A DNA stretch of 61,988 nt from an uncultured Prochlorococcus sp. (GCA_902574425.1 CACGNA010000004.1:1-61988); one strand, 5' to 3'; numbered from the stretch's first letter, positions 18,441 through 33,142 are shown. The notes: generated from the letters alone by a model not told the origin. Numbers and translations are program-made.

Positions 18441-19310
18441 ATGCCTAGCATTTCTGTAAAAGAATTTTTATTTTGGAAAAAAACACAACTTTCTAAAGGG
18501 GGAGATCATCAATCTCTTGCTCTTTTACTTGATTCTGCAGGCGGTATATCAAATAGTGATCTCAACTTGTCTAGGATTAAGTCTAGAGAACATTTGTATT
18601 TAAGAAAAAACTTAGACTATCTAGAATCTATTTGGGAAGATCATTTATTAAGTTCTTCGCCTATTCAATACCTTTGCGGGATAACTTTCTGGAGGGATTT
18701 AAAATTAAAAGTTACTGATAAAGTACTTATTCCCAGGCCAGAGTCAGAACTCATAGTCGATATTGTATTCAAGATATTTGGAAAGAAACCACAAAAAGTA
18801 TTTTTTGCTGAATTAGGAACTGGATCTGGTGCTATCAGTATTGCTTTGGCATTAAAGTATCCATTGTGGGATGGAATAGCTACTGATATTGATCAAGATG
18901 CATTAGAAATAGCCACTAAAAATTATATAAATTCTTCTAAACATTCAAATTTGAAATTTTTTTGTGGACATTGGTGGACCCCTCTTGAAAGTTATAAAGG
19001 CAAATTAGATCTCGCTATCTCAAACCCGCCATATATTCCTCAAGATACTTATGAAAAATTACCCAAAGAGGTTAAAAACTTCGAACCAAAAATTGCTTTA
19101 TTAGGCGGTGAAGATGGTTTGAAACATATTCGGGAAATCATTCAAAACGCACCATTATTTTTAAGAGAGAAGGGATGGCTAATTTTAGAAAATCATTATG
19201 ATCAAGGTGAAAAAGTAAAACAACTACTTATTAAAAATAAATTTAAAGCAGTAGAAATTGTGAATGATCTTTCGGGTGTTGGTAGGTTTACCATTGGAAG
19301 ATATAAATAA
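18441..19310 (+). CDS. prmC: Protein-(glutamine-N5) methyltransferase, release-factor specific
   Basis: 289 aa. An N-terminal helical domain is followed by the class I SAM fold: 'FAELGTGSGAISIALA' (motif I) and the catalytic 'SNPPYIP' with Asn195, the signature of glutamine methyltransferases. 'VLIPRPESELIV' just before motif I is specific to the PrmC/HemK family. It methylates the GGQ glutamine of RF1/RF2. It is followed 23 bp later by the tsaC-like gene, a pairing common in bacteria. Confidence 0.94.
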   Translation: MPSISVKEFLFWKKTQLSKGGDHQSLALLLDSAGGISNSDLNLSRIKSREHLYLRKNLDYLESIWEDHLLSSSPIQYLCGITFWRDLKLKVTDKVLIPRPESELIVDIVFKIFGKKPQKVFFAELGTGSGAISIALALKYPLWDGIATDIDQDALEIATKNYINSSKHSNLKFFCGHWWTPLESYKGKLDLAISNPPYIPQDTYEKLPKEVKNFEPKIALLGGEDGLKHIREIIQNAPLFLREKGWLILENHYDQGEKVKQLLIKNKFKAVEIVNDLSGVGRFTIGRYK

Positions 19311-19333
19311 ATTATTATCGGGTAAGAATCTAA

Positions 19334-19915
19334 ATGAATTTAATAAACTGCAAATTAGCTTTGAAGACGCTTAAAAGTGGTTTACCTATAATTTTTCCAA
19401 CAGACACTTTACCTGCAATTGGATGCTTGCCAAAATTTTCAAAAACTATTTATGAGTTTAAAAAAAGAGATAGAAATAAACCCTTAATTCTCATGGGATC
19501 AGAACAGAAACAATTAATCGATTATGTTCACGAATCAGCTAAAGCAGATTTCGAAAATATAGCTTCAAAATATTGGCCTGGAGCTCTTACAATGATTATT
19601 CCTTCTTCAGAAAAACAGACTCCAATTCTCACAAGCAAGGATCTTACTCTTGGTTTGAGAATCCCAAATTCACATATGGCTCAATCTCTCATGAAAGAAA
19701 CAGGTCCATTGTTAACTTCAAGTGCAAATATTTCAGGCTTCACGGGATCAATTACAGCTGAAGGTATTTCTATAGACTTCCCTTCCATAGAAATTCTGGG
19801 ACCTATTCCATGGGAAAAAAGTAGTGGGAAAGCCAGTACCATAATATCTTGGAAGAAAAGTGGCGATTGGATGCTGATTAGAGAAGGCGAAGTGTTAGTT
19901 AGGGAATTACATTAA
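19334..19915 (+). CDS. tsaC: Threonylcarbamoyl-AMP synthase (TsaC/Sua5/YrdC family)
   Basis: 193 aa, the short TsaC form. Motifs: 'GLPIIFPTDTLPAIGC', 'FKKRDRNKPL' (K-x-R), 'LTLGLRIPNS' and 'LLTSSANISGF' (S-x-N). It activates threonine with bicarbonate and ATP for the t6A37 modification of ANN-reading tRNAs. Located directly downstream of prmC; the stop overlaps the ATG of the next small gene by one base (TAATG), indicating coupled translation. Confidence 0.9.
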   Translation: MNLINCKLALKTLKSGLPIIFPTDTLPAIGCLPKFSKTIYEFKKRDRNKPLILMGSEQKQLIDYVHESAKADFENIASKYWPGALTMIIPSSEKQTPILTSKDLTLGLRIPNSHMAQSLMKETGPLLTSSANISGFTGSITAEGISIDFPSIEILGPIPWEKSSGKASTIISWKKSGDWMLIREGEVLVRELH

Positions 19916-20082
19916 TGTTTGTATTATTGTTTTTTGTTTTATTAATTCAATTTTTTACTTATTGGATATTTGAACCCGTTACATCTTTTGTAGAGTATGC
20001 TCTTGAAATAAGATTATTTCCTAGCATTGCTATATTGAGTTTGATTTTATTATTTTCGGCAAAAAATATTGAACATAATTAA
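19915..20082 (+). CDS. Small hydrophobic membrane protein
   Basis: 55 aa beginning 'MFVLLFFVLLIQFFTYWIFE' with a second hydrophobic stretch 'LFPSIAILSLILLFSA': probably two membrane helices. Its ATG overlaps the tsaC stop (TAATG), so it should be translated with it. No recognised family; marine picocyanobacterial genomes carry many such short membrane proteins. Confidence 0.6.
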   Translation: MFVLLFFVLLIQFFTYWIFEPVTSFVEYALEIRLFPSIAILSLILLFSAKNIEHN

Positions 20083-20093
20083 ATAAACTAAAA

Positions 20094-20165
20094 TGCCGGC
20101 TAACAGATTTGAACTGATGACCTTCGCTTTACAAAAGCGCTGCTCTACCGCTGAGCTAAGCCGGC
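20094..20165 (-). tRNA. trnT: tRNA-Thr (TGT)
   Basis: 72 nt, minus strand. Acceptor GCCGGCT pairs with AGCCGGC, the D arm is TAGCTCAGCGGTAGAGCA, the anticodon loop is TTTGTAA (anticodon TGT), and the T loop is GTTCAAATC. CCA is not encoded. Confidence 0.96.
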
Positions 20166-20229
20166 ATAATTACTATCTTACAATTAAGGAGGGTCAATAA
20201 TTAGTATTTTTTTAGCTTTTTAAAATTTA

Positions 20230-20565
20230 TTACTTTTTGATATCTTTATCACTTTTATCATTCTTATCATTCTTTTTATACTTTATTTCTCCTGAAACGG
20301 TTCTTTTGATTGGTAAATTGGCTACTAATGCAGTCATTCTATCCTCCGTCTCTAAGCTTACTGCCACATCTTCAAAATCAATCTCAACATATTTAGCTAC
20401 AACATCGAGAATTTCTTTCCTCATTTTGTCCAAAAGATCAGTTGTTAAAGAATCCATATCAACTCTGTCATGAGCAAGTACAAGCTGTAATCTTTCTCTG
20501 GCTGTGTTTGCACTAGCAGTTTCTCTTCCTAGTAACTTGTTTATAAGGTCTCTGAGGGTCATCAT
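20230..20565 (-). CDS. minE: Cell division topological specificity factor MinE
   Basis: 111 aa. N-terminal anti-MinCD helix region '[20 protein letters not shown]' and '[17 protein letters not shown]', then the topological specificity domain '[20 protein letters not shown]'. A Lys/Asp-rich tail ('[15 protein letters not shown]') follows. MinE drives MinCD off the membrane so that the FtsZ ring forms at mid-cell. It starts 1 bp after the minD stop. Confidence 0.96.
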   Translation of the reverse strand: MMTLRDLINKLLGRETASANTARERLQLVLAHDRVDMDSLTTDLLDKMRKEILDVVAKYVEIDFEDVAVSLETEDRMTALVANLPIKRTVSGEIKYKKNDKNDKSDKDIKK

Positions 20566-20566
20566 T

Positions 20567-21382
20567 TTAAAAAACCTTTGTTTGCATTAATCTCATGAAT
20601 TTATCTTTAAGACTTTTACCTTCATTTTTAGGGTCAATAATTGGTACATCCTTTCCTGTAAGTCTTTGAGAAACATTCAAATAACATTTTTTTGCAGGAG
20701 ATCTACTATCAGTGAGTGTAAGTGGCTCTCCTCTATTTGTACTTATTATTACTTGTTCATCCTCTAAGACAATACCTAACAAAGGTAAAGAAAGGATCCC
20801 TTGAACATCATCGATAGATAGCATTTCTTGATTAGCCATCATATTAGGGCGAACTCTATTGATTACAAGCTGGATAGGCTCAATATCAGAAGTATTAAGA
20901 ATCCCTATTACTCTATCGGCGTCGCGGACTGCAGATAATTCCGGGTTGGTAACAACAATAGCTTCTTTACAAGCTGCAAGGGCATTTTTAAAGCCATCTT
21001 CTACTCCAGCAGGGCAATCTACTAAAACAAAATCAAATTTCTCACTAAGTAGCTCACTAATTTTCTTCATATCTTCGGGCTTCATCCAATCCAACATTCT
21101 AGGGTCACCTGCAGGGAGAAGAGCAAGATTAGGTTCCTTTTTATGTCTAACTAATGCTTGGTCAAGACGACAATTTTTGTCTAAAACATCTTGAGCCGTA
21201 TAAATAATGCGATTTTCTAATCCTAGAAGAAGATCTAAGTTCCTTAAGCCAAAATCAGCATCTAATACAGCAGTCCTTGCTCCACTGTTGGCAAGTGCTA
21301 TGCCTAGGTTTGCAGTTAGAGTGGTTTTACCAACCCCACCTTTACCTGAACAAATTAGTATTGTGCGAGTATTTTCCGCCAC
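20567..21382 (-). CDS. minD: Septum site-determining ATPase MinD
   Basis: 271 aa. Deviant Walker A '[18 protein letters not shown]' (10-27), '[16 protein letters not shown]', Walker B '[14 protein letters not shown]' and the C-terminal amphipathic membrane-targeting helix '[15 protein letters not shown]'. Member of the minC-minD-minE cluster; a 110-bp gap separates it from minC. Confidence 0.97.
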   Translation of the reverse strand: MAENTRTILICSGKGGVGKTTLTANLGIALANSGARTAVLDADFGLRNLDLLLGLENRIIYTAQDVLDKNCRLDQALVRHKKEPNLALLPAGDPRMLDWMKPEDMKKISELLSEKFDFVLVDCPAGVEDGFKNALAACKEAIVVTNPELSAVRDADRVIGILNTSDIEPIQLVINRVRPNMMANQEMLSIDDVQGILSLPLLGIVLEDEQVIISTNRGEPLTLTDSRSPAKKCYLNVSQRLTGKDVPIIDPKNEGKSLKDKFMRLMQTKVF

Positions 21383-21493
21383 GAATTTAAGGATTTCTCA
21401 AATGATAAAGCCAGTTGCAGAAAGTTAAATATTTTAAATATTAAGTAATTCTTAAATTTATCGAGCTTGGATTAATTTATTTCAAATGATTGA

Positions 21494-22153
21494 TTAATTT
21501 TTAATTTCTATTATGTGTGGTTTGATAATTATCGTTTGTTTATCTATTAGAGCAATTTCTGGATAATAATGATTGGGCTTATCCTTTGGACCAATAGCTA
21601 TGACATCTGCAATTCGTAACTGTAAAGGGTTTAAATAAAGTGATGCAATAGAGGCATTTTTATCTCCACCCTGCCCTGCGAAGGCGATCCCTAGTAATTT
21701 GCCCCAAACGTAAATATTCTTCGTAGCGGAAACTATAGCTCCTGGATTAACGTCTCCAATAATGCATAGGTTTCCATTTGAAGATATTCTGTCACCTGAT
21801 CTTACTGTTCCTTCGTGAAGAATATCGTCTTTCTTTTTTGAATTGACTAAAAGTAACTGATTTCTAATCTCTTGCTCTTTAACAAAAGTTGAATCTATTC
21901 TTAAAGAGTTTCCAGCCAATACTGTATATCTATTGTTTGAGTAAATGCATAAAGAATAAATATTTAATTTGTCAAAATGATTTTTTAATTTTAATAATTG
22001 ATGAGAACTTATTGATTCATTGATTGCGAAAATTTTTGCTTCCAGAGGTCCTTTCATGGAAGAAAATTGTTTAAAAGTTTCATGGACATTATCCAAATCT
22101 CCCAAAGAAAAAATTTCTAAATATTTATTTTTATTATTTAAAACGATTTCCAT
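21494..22153 (-). CDS. minC: Septum site-determining protein MinC
   Basis: 219 aa. The C-terminal half is the MinC beta-helix: 'EGTVRSGDRISSNGNLCIIG' then 'DVNPGAIVSATKNIYVWGKL' and 'AFAGQGGDKNASIASLYLNP', the family's G-rich ladder, which binds MinD and inhibits FtsZ. The N-terminal ~100 residues are divergent, as usual in cyanobacteria. First gene of minCDE; 10 bp after the HD-domain gene. Confidence 0.93.
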   Translation of the reverse strand: MEIVLNNKNKYLEIFSLGDLDNVHETFKQFSSMKGPLEAKIFAINESISSHQLLKLKNHFDKLNIYSLCIYSNNRYTVLAGNSLRIDSTFVKEQEIRNQLLLVNSKKKDDILHEGTVRSGDRISSNGNLCIIGDVNPGAIVSATKNIYVWGKLLGIAFAGQGGDKNASIASLYLNPLQLRIADVIAIGPKDKPNHYYPEIALIDKQTIIIKPHIIEIKN

Positions 22154-22163
22154 TTAATTTGAT

Positions 22164-23420
22164 TTAGGAATTATTTTTTATAACTAAAATTTTATTGATA
22201 ATCTCACTTTTGATTTCCTTGGGGTAAATAATAAGGGAACTCTCTTCAGATTTCATTAAAGTTTTTATTAATGCAGAACTATCTTCTAATGAGTTTTGAT
22301 AAGTTCCATCCCATATTTTTAAAGCATTGTTAGATTCAAAACCTTTAAAAGATCTTTCTTTGATTCCACAAAATATTTCTGAATCATAATTATTCTTTTC
22401 GCATAATTTTCTTGCAAATGCAAGGATTTTTAGTCTATCTATCTTACTTAAAAAACTGATGTCGGATGCCTTTAATAAATTTCTATCAATAAACATTTTG
22501 CATAGAGTAGAAAGCGGCTCGAAAGATTCATCTTTCCATCTAATTAAATGATAATAAAAAGTTATATCATCATTTTTTATGAAATCATCAAAATCGAGAT
22601 TTTTAGGTGAAAATATCCATTTATAAAGTGATCTATCTATCCATATTTTCTTTTCAAAATTATGTTTTATTGTGGATATTATTTTTTCCAGAATCCATGT
22701 TGAAATTTCGTTTATTCTGTGATTGTAGATGGTTCTATACATTAAGTTTCTTAGTACTAAGAAATGCTCAATAGCGATAACTCCTTTTGGTTTGATTGCG
22801 ATATTTCCATCAGGTGAAAAAGTAAGACCTGAAATAATTCTCTCTAAATCTACTAAGCCATATTTGGTACCTGTATTGTAACTGTCGCGCAAAAGATAAT
22901 CGAGACGATCGCAATCTATTTCACTGCTAATTAATGTTTTTAAAGGTTTTGAAAATAGTTGTTTTGATCCAAATAATTCTGCGATTTGTCTAGGTAATTC
23001 GTCGTCATAATTTTTGAGTATTGAATTAATTGGAGAATAATCTTTAACTAAGTTTTGAGACCATTGTTCGTGATCATGATCGAATATTGCTTCACTGGTA
23101 TGGCTCAAAGGACCATGACCTAAATCATGTAATAGAGCTGCTCCATAAAGAACAAATTTATTTTCACAAAATAAAGATTTACTTTCAATTAATCTCTGAT
23201 ATATTTTTCTAGCGATATAAAAAACGCCAATTGAGTGAGTAAATCTGCTCGATTCTGCACCATGAAAAAGTAATGATGCCGCACCTAATTGTTTTATTCT
23301 TCTTAATCTTTGAAAAGCAATTGTATCAATTAATTCCATAATCATTAATTCTTCTGGCTTCTCTGAATTAAATACTATTTCTTTGTGTATTGGATCATGA
23401 AATATTCTTTTAATAGTCAT
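22164..23420 (-). CDS. HD-superfamily phosphohydrolase (dNTPase-like)
   Basis: 418 aa. The HD metal site is 'LHDLGHGPLSHTSEAIF' (His-Asp), preceded by 'RFTHSIGVFYIARKI' and followed by 'SSEIDCDRLDYLLRDSYNTG', the YwfO/SAMHD1-like layout of bacterial dNTP triphosphohydrolase relatives. It may hydrolyse (d)NTPs; substrate unknown. It lies 10 bp upstream of minC on the same strand and may be co-transcribed with the min genes. Confidence 0.88.
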   Translation of the reverse strand: MTIKRIFHDPIHKEIVFNSEKPEELMIMELIDTIAFQRLRRIKQLGAASLLFHGAESSRFTHSIGVFYIARKIYQRLIESKSLFCENKFVLYGAALLHDLGHGPLSHTSEAIFDHDHEQWSQNLVKDYSPINSILKNYDDELPRQIAELFGSKQLFSKPLKTLISSEIDCDRLDYLLRDSYNTGTKYGLVDLERIISGLTFSPDGNIAIKPKGVIAIEHFLVLRNLMYRTIYNHRINEISTWILEKIISTIKHNFEKKIWIDRSLYKWIFSPKNLDFDDFIKNDDITFYYHLIRWKDESFEPLSTLCKMFIDRNLLKASDISFLSKIDRLKILAFARKLCEKNNYDSEIFCGIKERSFKGFESNNALKIWDGTYQNSLEDSSALIKTLMKSEESSLIIYPKEIKSEIINKILVIKNNS

Positions 23421-23465
23421 ATTGTTTAAAATTTTTTATTTATAAATACTTTTACTATTTCAGGT

Positions 23466-24749
23466 TTATACTGTTTCATTGTTTAATTCAATCGTCTTAG
23501 TTGAAACTTCTTCTTTTTCTAGAAGTGAATCCAAAAATAATTCTGCATTTCTCACCCATTTATCGTCAGCACTTCCATATTCACTTACATCCGGAAGATC
23601 GAGTAACTTATCAGGTTTCATCCCTTGACCTTGGATATTATTACCTTTGGGAGTTAAATAACTGGCTACTGTGATTGCTATTCCACTGTCTTCTCCTAAA
23701 CTTTTTAGGGATTGAATTAAACCTTTCCCATAGGTCTGTTCTCCCATGAGAATTGATCTGTCATTATCTTGTAGAGAACCTGCAAGTATTTCACTGGCAC
23801 TCGCAGTCCCTTTATTTACCAAAGTTACCATTGGGCCATCAAAAGATGTCTCTTTTTGAGAGATGATTGCATCTTTGATTCCGTTTCTATTTTTAGTCTC
23901 TACTACTGGTCTCTCACTTAATAATGAATCTGCAACTGCTATCCCTGAGCTTACTAGTCCGCCTGAATTATTCCTAAGATCTAAGATCAATCCTTCAACC
24001 TCTTTCTCTTTTAACTCTTGAAGAGCTTCTTCAACCTTTTTGGGTACGCTTTCACTAAATTGAGTTATCCTTAAATATCCTATTGTGTGAGAATCGTCTC
24101 TTAATCTTTTTGTTCTAACTGGCCTGAGATCTACTGATCTCCTTTCTAAATCTACCTCCCTAATGTCTCCTGAATCCGAAGATATTTCAACTAAAACTTT
24201 AGTTCCTGATTCACCTCTTAATTTAGAGGCAGTATTTGCAAGGCCTAATTCTTCTGATGAAACTCCATCTACTTTATCTATAAAATCCCCGCTAACTATT
24301 CCAGCTTCTTCGGCTGGTGATCCGCCAAGAGTAGAGATAACCTTAATTTTATTACTATCATCATCATCACCTAATTGAAGCCCAACACCATTAATCTCAC
24401 TGCCAAAATTACTTGATTTCAATAGTTCATAATCTTTTGGGCGTAATATTCTTGTATAAGGATCGTCTAGAGGCCTTAACATGTCTTCAATCGCCGAATA
24501 AGCCTCTTCACTTGTTTCAATTTGTTTCTGTAATGTTTTTTGCCTAATTCTCTTCCATTGGATTTCATCAAACTTTTCTGGGTCATAAAATCCCTCATTT
24601 ACCAAGGTCCAAGCATCAAGTACTAATTGCTTGCTATCACTGAGAGCATCCACTCTTTCAATGAATAAAAAATTGGTAGAAAAAATGCTGACCATTAATA
24701 TAATGATCAATATTTTGAATGTTAAAAGTTTGTTAAAAGATGAATTCAT
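23466..24749 (-). CDS. ctpA: Carboxyl-terminal processing protease (CtpA/Prc family)
   Basis: 427 aa from the ATG at 24749; a TTG seven codons earlier is possible but would intrude toward petB. A signal peptide ('KILIIILMVSIFSTNFLFIE') leads to the lumen. The PDZ domain is at ~125-200 ('GVGLQLGDDDD', 'GSPAEEAGIVSGDFI') and the tail-protease core has the nucleophile in 'GTASASEILAG' and the lysine general base in 'TYGKGLIQ'. This family includes the enzyme maturing the D1 protein. It is divergent from petB across ~70 bp. Confidence 0.93.
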   Translation of the reverse strand: MNSSFNKLLTFKILIIILMVSIFSTNFLFIERVDALSDSKQLVLDAWTLVNEGFYDPEKFDEIQWKRIRQKTLQKQIETSEEAYSAIEDMLRPLDDPYTRILRPKDYELLKSSNFGSEINGVGLQLGDDDDSNKIKVISTLGGSPAEEAGIVSGDFIDKVDGVSSEELGLANTASKLRGESGTKVLVEISSDSGDIREVDLERRSVDLRPVRTKRLRDDSHTIGYLRITQFSESVPKKVEEALQELKEKEVEGLILDLRNNSGGLVSSGIAVADSLLSERPVVETKNRNGIKDAIISQKETSFDGPMVTLVNKGTASASEILAGSLQDNDRSILMGEQTYGKGLIQSLKSLGEDSGIAITVASYLTPKGNNIQGQGMKPDKLLDLPDVSEYGSADDKWVRNAELFLDSLLEKEEVSTKTIELNNETV

Positions 24750-24820
24750 TGGGTTAAGTGTTAACACCAAGTATAAGAATTTTAAGTAAGCTCTTTATAT
24801 CAAAGCTAATTTTTTTTTGG

Positions 24821-25477
24821 ATGGCTAATTCTTCATCTGTTTATGATTGGTTTCAAGAAAGGCTTGAAATTCAAGACATAACTGACGACGTAACTTCCAA
24901 GTACGTACCCCCTCACGTAAATATTTTTTATTGTTTAGGAGGCATAACTTTAGTATGCTTCCTAATTCAATTTGCAACAGGTTTTGCAATGACTTTTTAC
25001 TATAAGCCAACAGTTACACAAGCCTATAGTTCAGTAAGTTATTTGATGACCGATGTAAGTTTTGGATGGTTAATAAGATCCGTTCATAGATGGAGTGCAT
25101 CTATGATGGTCTTGATGTTAATCCTTCATGTTTTCAGGGTTTATCTTACCGGGGGTTTTAAAAGGCCAAGAGAACTTACTTGGGTTACAGGTGTTGTAAT
25201 GGCAGTCATAACAGTTGCTTTTGGCGTGACAGGATATTCTTTGCCTTGGGATCAAGTTGGTTACTGGGCAGTTAAGATTGTTTCAGGCGTACCTGCTGCA
25301 ATACCAGTAATAGGTGATTTTATGGTTGAACTACTTAGGGGTGGAGAAAGTGTTGGACAATCAACTCTTACTAGATTCTATAGTCTTCATACTTTCGTAT
25401 TGCCATGGTCGTTAGCAGTTTTCATGTTGATGCATTTTCTAATGATTCGTAAACAGGGTATTTCAGGTCCCTTATAA
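24821..25477 (+). CDS. petB: Cytochrome b6 (PetB)
   Basis: 218 aa from ATG 24821. The frame is open to 24758, but a start there would add residues foreign to PetB; the family starts M-A-N-S-x-x-V-Y-D-W-F. Four helices carry the bis-His heme ligands ('[20 protein letters not shown]' and '[20 protein letters not shown]'), and the cysteine in '[11 protein letters not shown]' binds heme c_n covalently. Core of the cytochrome b6f complex. petD follows 33 bp later. Confidence 0.98.
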   Translation: MANSSSVYDWFQERLEIQDITDDVTSKYVPPHVNIFYCLGGITLVCFLIQFATGFAMTFYYKPTVTQAYSSVSYLMTDVSFGWLIRSVHRWSASMMVLMLILHVFRVYLTGGFKRPRELTWVTGVVMAVITVAFGVTGYSLPWDQVGYWAVKIVSGVPAAIPVIGDFMVELLRGGESVGQSTLTRFYSLHTFVLPWSLAVFMLMHFLMIRKQGISGPL

Positions 25478-25510
25478 ACATTTACAATTAAAATACAATC
25501 AGAGTCCCAC

Positions 25511-25993
25511 ATGTCTACGTTAAAAAAACCAGATCTATCTGATCCAAAATTAAGAGCAAAATTAGCTAAAGGTATGGGCCATAATTATTATGGGGAACCA
25601 GCTTGGCCAAATGATTTATTATATATATTTCCAGTAGTTATTTTAGGTACTATTGCTTGCGTCGTTGGATTGGCAGTTCTTGATCCTGCAATGTTAGGAG
25701 ACAAAGCAAATCCATTCGCGACCCCCTTAGAAATACTTCCTGAATGGTACCTCTATCCAGTTTTTCAAATTCTTAGGGTAGTTCCTAATAAACTTTTGGG
25801 TATTGCACTTCAAACATTAATTCCACTTGGATTAATGATTTTACCCTTCATTGAAAACGTTAATAAATTCTCTAACCCCTTTAGAAGACCAATAGCAATG
25901 TCTGTCTTCTTGTTTGGAACTTTTCTAACAATATATCTTGGTATAGGTGCATGCTTACCTATTGATAAATCACTAACTTTAGGATTATTTTAG
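25511..25993 (+). CDS. petD: Cytochrome b6f subunit IV (PetD)
   Basis: 160 aa, exact family length. Starts '[20 protein letters not shown]' and contains the Qo-site '[13 protein letters not shown]' (PEWY) and three helices. Co-transcribed with petB. Its stop is 2 bp from the convergent invertase gene stop. Confidence 0.98.
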
Positions 25994-25995
25994 GC

Positions 25996-27435
25996 TTAAA
26001 TCTTAAACATATCTATATCATTATTCTCTTCTCTTAGAAAGTGATTCATTAATAAAAAACCAACAATCGTCCAAGTTTGGTAGGTTCTTGATTGTTGACC
26101 TACCCATGTACCTGTAGGTCCATCAAAATATTCTGCCCATTCTTGTTTAGGTAATTGATTAAGTTGACACCAATATGACTCTTCGATTAAAGATTTCATT
26201 TCTTCCATAAGAATCACATCATCAGAAGCATAATTTTTTTGATGTAAAAGAACAGCTGCACCAAAAAACCAAAGTAAACTTGGCCAATGACCACCATTGT
26301 GGTAGCTCCAAGGCCAATTCTTTGGATCTGATCCAGTTTTGTTTTGCCATTCTTCGACATCCATATGAGGATGACAAATTCTCATAGGCATTTGAGCCAT
26401 CAAATGCTGTCTGTTATGTAAAACTAGTCTAAATAAAGCTCTTTGTTCTGAAGGAGGGAGTACTCCGAACATGCAGGCTAATGAATTCCCTAAACTGTAA
26501 AATCGAAAGTCAGGTCTTCCTGTTCTAATATTTCCTATTAAATAACCGCCTCTATTCTCTAACCAATCTTGAAGCCATGAAGGAACTACTTGAGGTTGAA
26601 CGTTAAATTCATTGAAGTGTTGATCATCTCCATACTGCTCAGTTGGCCTTCTTCTTAAAATTTGCATTGTTTGGCTGGTAACCCAATAATGTTTCAATAG
26701 AAAACTTCCTAAATCCTTAACCCATTGATTTGTAAGAATAAGTCTTTGATCTAAAAGTCTACTTACATGATCTGCTCGGCTTAATTCCATTAAGTTTATA
26801 CAACTTTTTAAGCATCCATGAAGTAAAACTTCAACTTCTAGAGGTGCTCCCCATACATCCATAGGTCTATCAATCATAAATGCGCAATCTGGTACAAATA
26901 GTACGGGAGTACCCTCAAATGTTGGATGCAAAACTAGATCTAGTAAAAGTTGAATACCTCTTTGAACACCTTGACTTTTCCCGAAGGCATAATCACCACT
27001 TTTGTTGACATAATACCAACATAAAATGGGCCACCATAAACTTGCGTCTGCTGAAGTAATCCTCCCTATTGATCTCTGACCATAGTCTCCAATAAGCTTT
27101 CCGTTTTCTTCAACGAAACTAGTAGGAAATACGCCACGCGTTTGGTAATTAGTGCTTTGTAACTCAAGGCATACATTTAGGAACCTTTTGACAATTTCGT
27201 ACCGTTTTTGGGTAATGAGGTAAATCATTACGGGAACGTTATCTCTTAAAAATATTTCTCCATAATTTAACTTCTTATTGTTTGTTGGGTGTTCTAGTGC
27301 CGCAACACTGCCTACTAGCTCTCCTGATATTTCAACTAAAGTCTTTTCGAAGTGTTTTTTTGCATTTGTTACAATTTTATCTTCTTCAGAACTTGGACGA
27401 ACCCTTAAATTTTTTTGACTAAATCTTTCTGCCAT
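25996..27435 (-). CDS. Alkaline/neutral invertase (glycoside hydrolase family 100)
   Basis: 479 aa. Signatures of GH100 invertases: 'IFLRDNVPVMIYLI' (catalytic-acid region), 'GRITSADASLWWPILCWYYV', 'QFNEFNVQPQVVPSWL'-like region and 'WPWSYHNGGHWPSLLWFFGA', ending 'QSRTYQTWTIVGFLL'. It hydrolyses sucrose to glucose and fructose in the cytosol. No sucrose synthesis genes lie nearby. Confidence 0.92.
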   Translation of the reverse strand: MAERFSQKNLRVRPSSEEDKIVTNAKKHFEKTLVEISGELVGSVAALEHPTNNKKLNYGEIFLRDNVPVMIYLITQKRYEIVKRFLNVCLELQSTNYQTRGVFPTSFVEENGKLIGDYGQRSIGRITSADASLWWPILCWYYVNKSGDYAFGKSQGVQRGIQLLLDLVLHPTFEGTPVLFVPDCAFMIDRPMDVWGAPLEVEVLLHGCLKSCINLMELSRADHVSRLLDQRLILTNQWVKDLGSFLLKHYWVTSQTMQILRRRPTEQYGDDQHFNEFNVQPQVVPSWLQDWLENRGGYLIGNIRTGRPDFRFYSLGNSLACMFGVLPPSEQRALFRLVLHNRQHLMAQMPMRICHPHMDVEEWQNKTGSDPKNWPWSYHNGGHWPSLLWFFGAAVLLHQKNYASDDVILMEEMKSLIEESYWCQLNQLPKQEWAEYFDGPTGTWVGQQSRTYQTWTIVGFLLMNHFLREENNDIDMFKI

Positions 27436-28045
27436 TTTATTTAAAATCCTTCTATTTACAGCCTAGTTCGTTAAGTGAATATTGAACAAAAAAAAAATTA
27501 ATAAAAAAATTATGTATTAATGGTTGCATAATTACGGTCAAATGGTTTAGTATTTTCTTCTGGGCAAAAATATTTTTTTTGCATTATTCAAACAATTATC
27601 TTAAATCTAATTTTTGGTAAGCGTAATGAATTTTTTGGAGATATGATTTCGATCAGTACTTTCAGCCAGTAGAAGGGTTTTCCCTTCGAAATGAGTTATT
27701 CACTTGTGCTTAACTCTGCACCTAGAAAATTTAAAACTTAGGAACTGATGCTTTTATTGCGTCAAGACTTTATCAAATTTAGGTTTGATAATTTTGAGAT
27801 GAATTTGTAATAAAGGTGTGAGGTCCCGTCAAGAATATATAAATTGTTTTCAATTGCTAACTTTTAGTTTTTGAGAACCAACGGATCTGAGATCTTGGAA
27901 AGTCACTTTAAAATATTTTTAATGTGCACTCAAAGTAATCCTTAATTATCTAAGGAGGCTGAACCTAAATAATTTAAGTCAATCTTATTTTTATTTGGAG
28001 AATGCAATTCATATTGAGTAGATTTATCTACAAAAGGATTTGAAC
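27436..28045 (+). promoter_or_regulatory. Leader and promoter region of the rRNA operon
   Basis: 610 bp without a coding sequence between the divergent invertase gene and the 16S gene. It holds a perfect hairpin GAAGGG-TTTT-CCCTTC at 27672-27687 and an AT-rich stretch with a GATAAT hexamer near 27788 that could be a -10 element. Sequence shortly before 16S would pair with the spacer after 16S to form the RNase III stem, but I did not find an obvious long match by eye. Confidence 0.45.
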
Positions 28046-29531
<1,486 letters not shown>

Positions 29532-29655
29532 AGGGAGACAACAAAATGTTTAATATTATTATTTTGTCACCTTAGGTCGATCGGTATCTCACATTCTTAA
29601 TTTATTAAGGATTTCATTTCCTAAGTTTTTCTAGGTCACACCCATTATTTTTCCT

Positions 29656-29729
<74 letters not shown>

Positions 29730-29741
29730 TATCTCTATGTT

Positions 29742-29814
29742 GGGGGTATAGCTCAGTTGGTAGAGCGCCTGCTTTGCAAGCAGGATGTCAGCGGTTCGAG
29801 TCCGCTTACCTCCA
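29742..29814 (+). tRNA. trnA: tRNA-Ala (TGC)
   Basis: 73 nt in the 16S-23S spacer, 12 bp after tRNA-Ile: GGGGGTA/TACCTCC acceptor, anticodon loop TTTGCAA (TGC), T loop GTTCGAGTC. The Ile-Ala spacer order is the usual cyanobacterial one. Confidence 0.97.
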
Positions 29815-30073
29815 CTGATTACCACCTCTTCCATAATCTGTAGAAAGGAAATTTTTTGAGTTGTGACCAAATTCTGAAAGAATCTAGCTTCCTAATGAAA
29901 TCATTAAGATGCTGGACTCATTGAATTAATTTCATTGTTTTCAGAGAACCTTGACAACTGCATAGATTATTTTTTTAAAGACAATAAGCATCTTTAATGA
30001 TGCAGATTTATTATTTGTGCGAATGCATTAATAACAATTCTATTAAGCTGATGCTTCAATTTTTGAAGTTATT

Positions 30074-32948
<2,875 letters not shown>

Positions 32949-33012
32949 AATAAACTTAATTTATTGTTTTAAATTTAAATAATTTTCTATGCAGTTCTCA
33001 AGGTTCACACTA

Positions 33013-33130
33013 TCCTGGTGTTCATGGCGATGTGGAACCACTCCGATCCATCTCGAACTCGGTTGTGAAACGCATCAGCGGCGAAAATATTTAGGGGGTA
33101 GCCCCTTGAGAAAATAGCTCAATGCCAGGT
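33013..33130 (+). rRNA. rrf: 5S ribosomal RNA
   Basis: ~118 nt starting TCCTGGTGTTCATGGCGATG and closing with CAATGCCAGGT, which pairs with the start. Contains the loop 'CCACTCCGATCCATCTCGAA'. Last gene of the rrn operon. Confidence 0.94.
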
Positions 33131-33142
33131 AAAAATATTTAA

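Noticed and set aside
24758-24820. Upstream extension of petB
   Set aside because: The 21 added residues do not belong to cytochrome b6, which starts M-A-N-S-x-x-V-Y-D-W-F.
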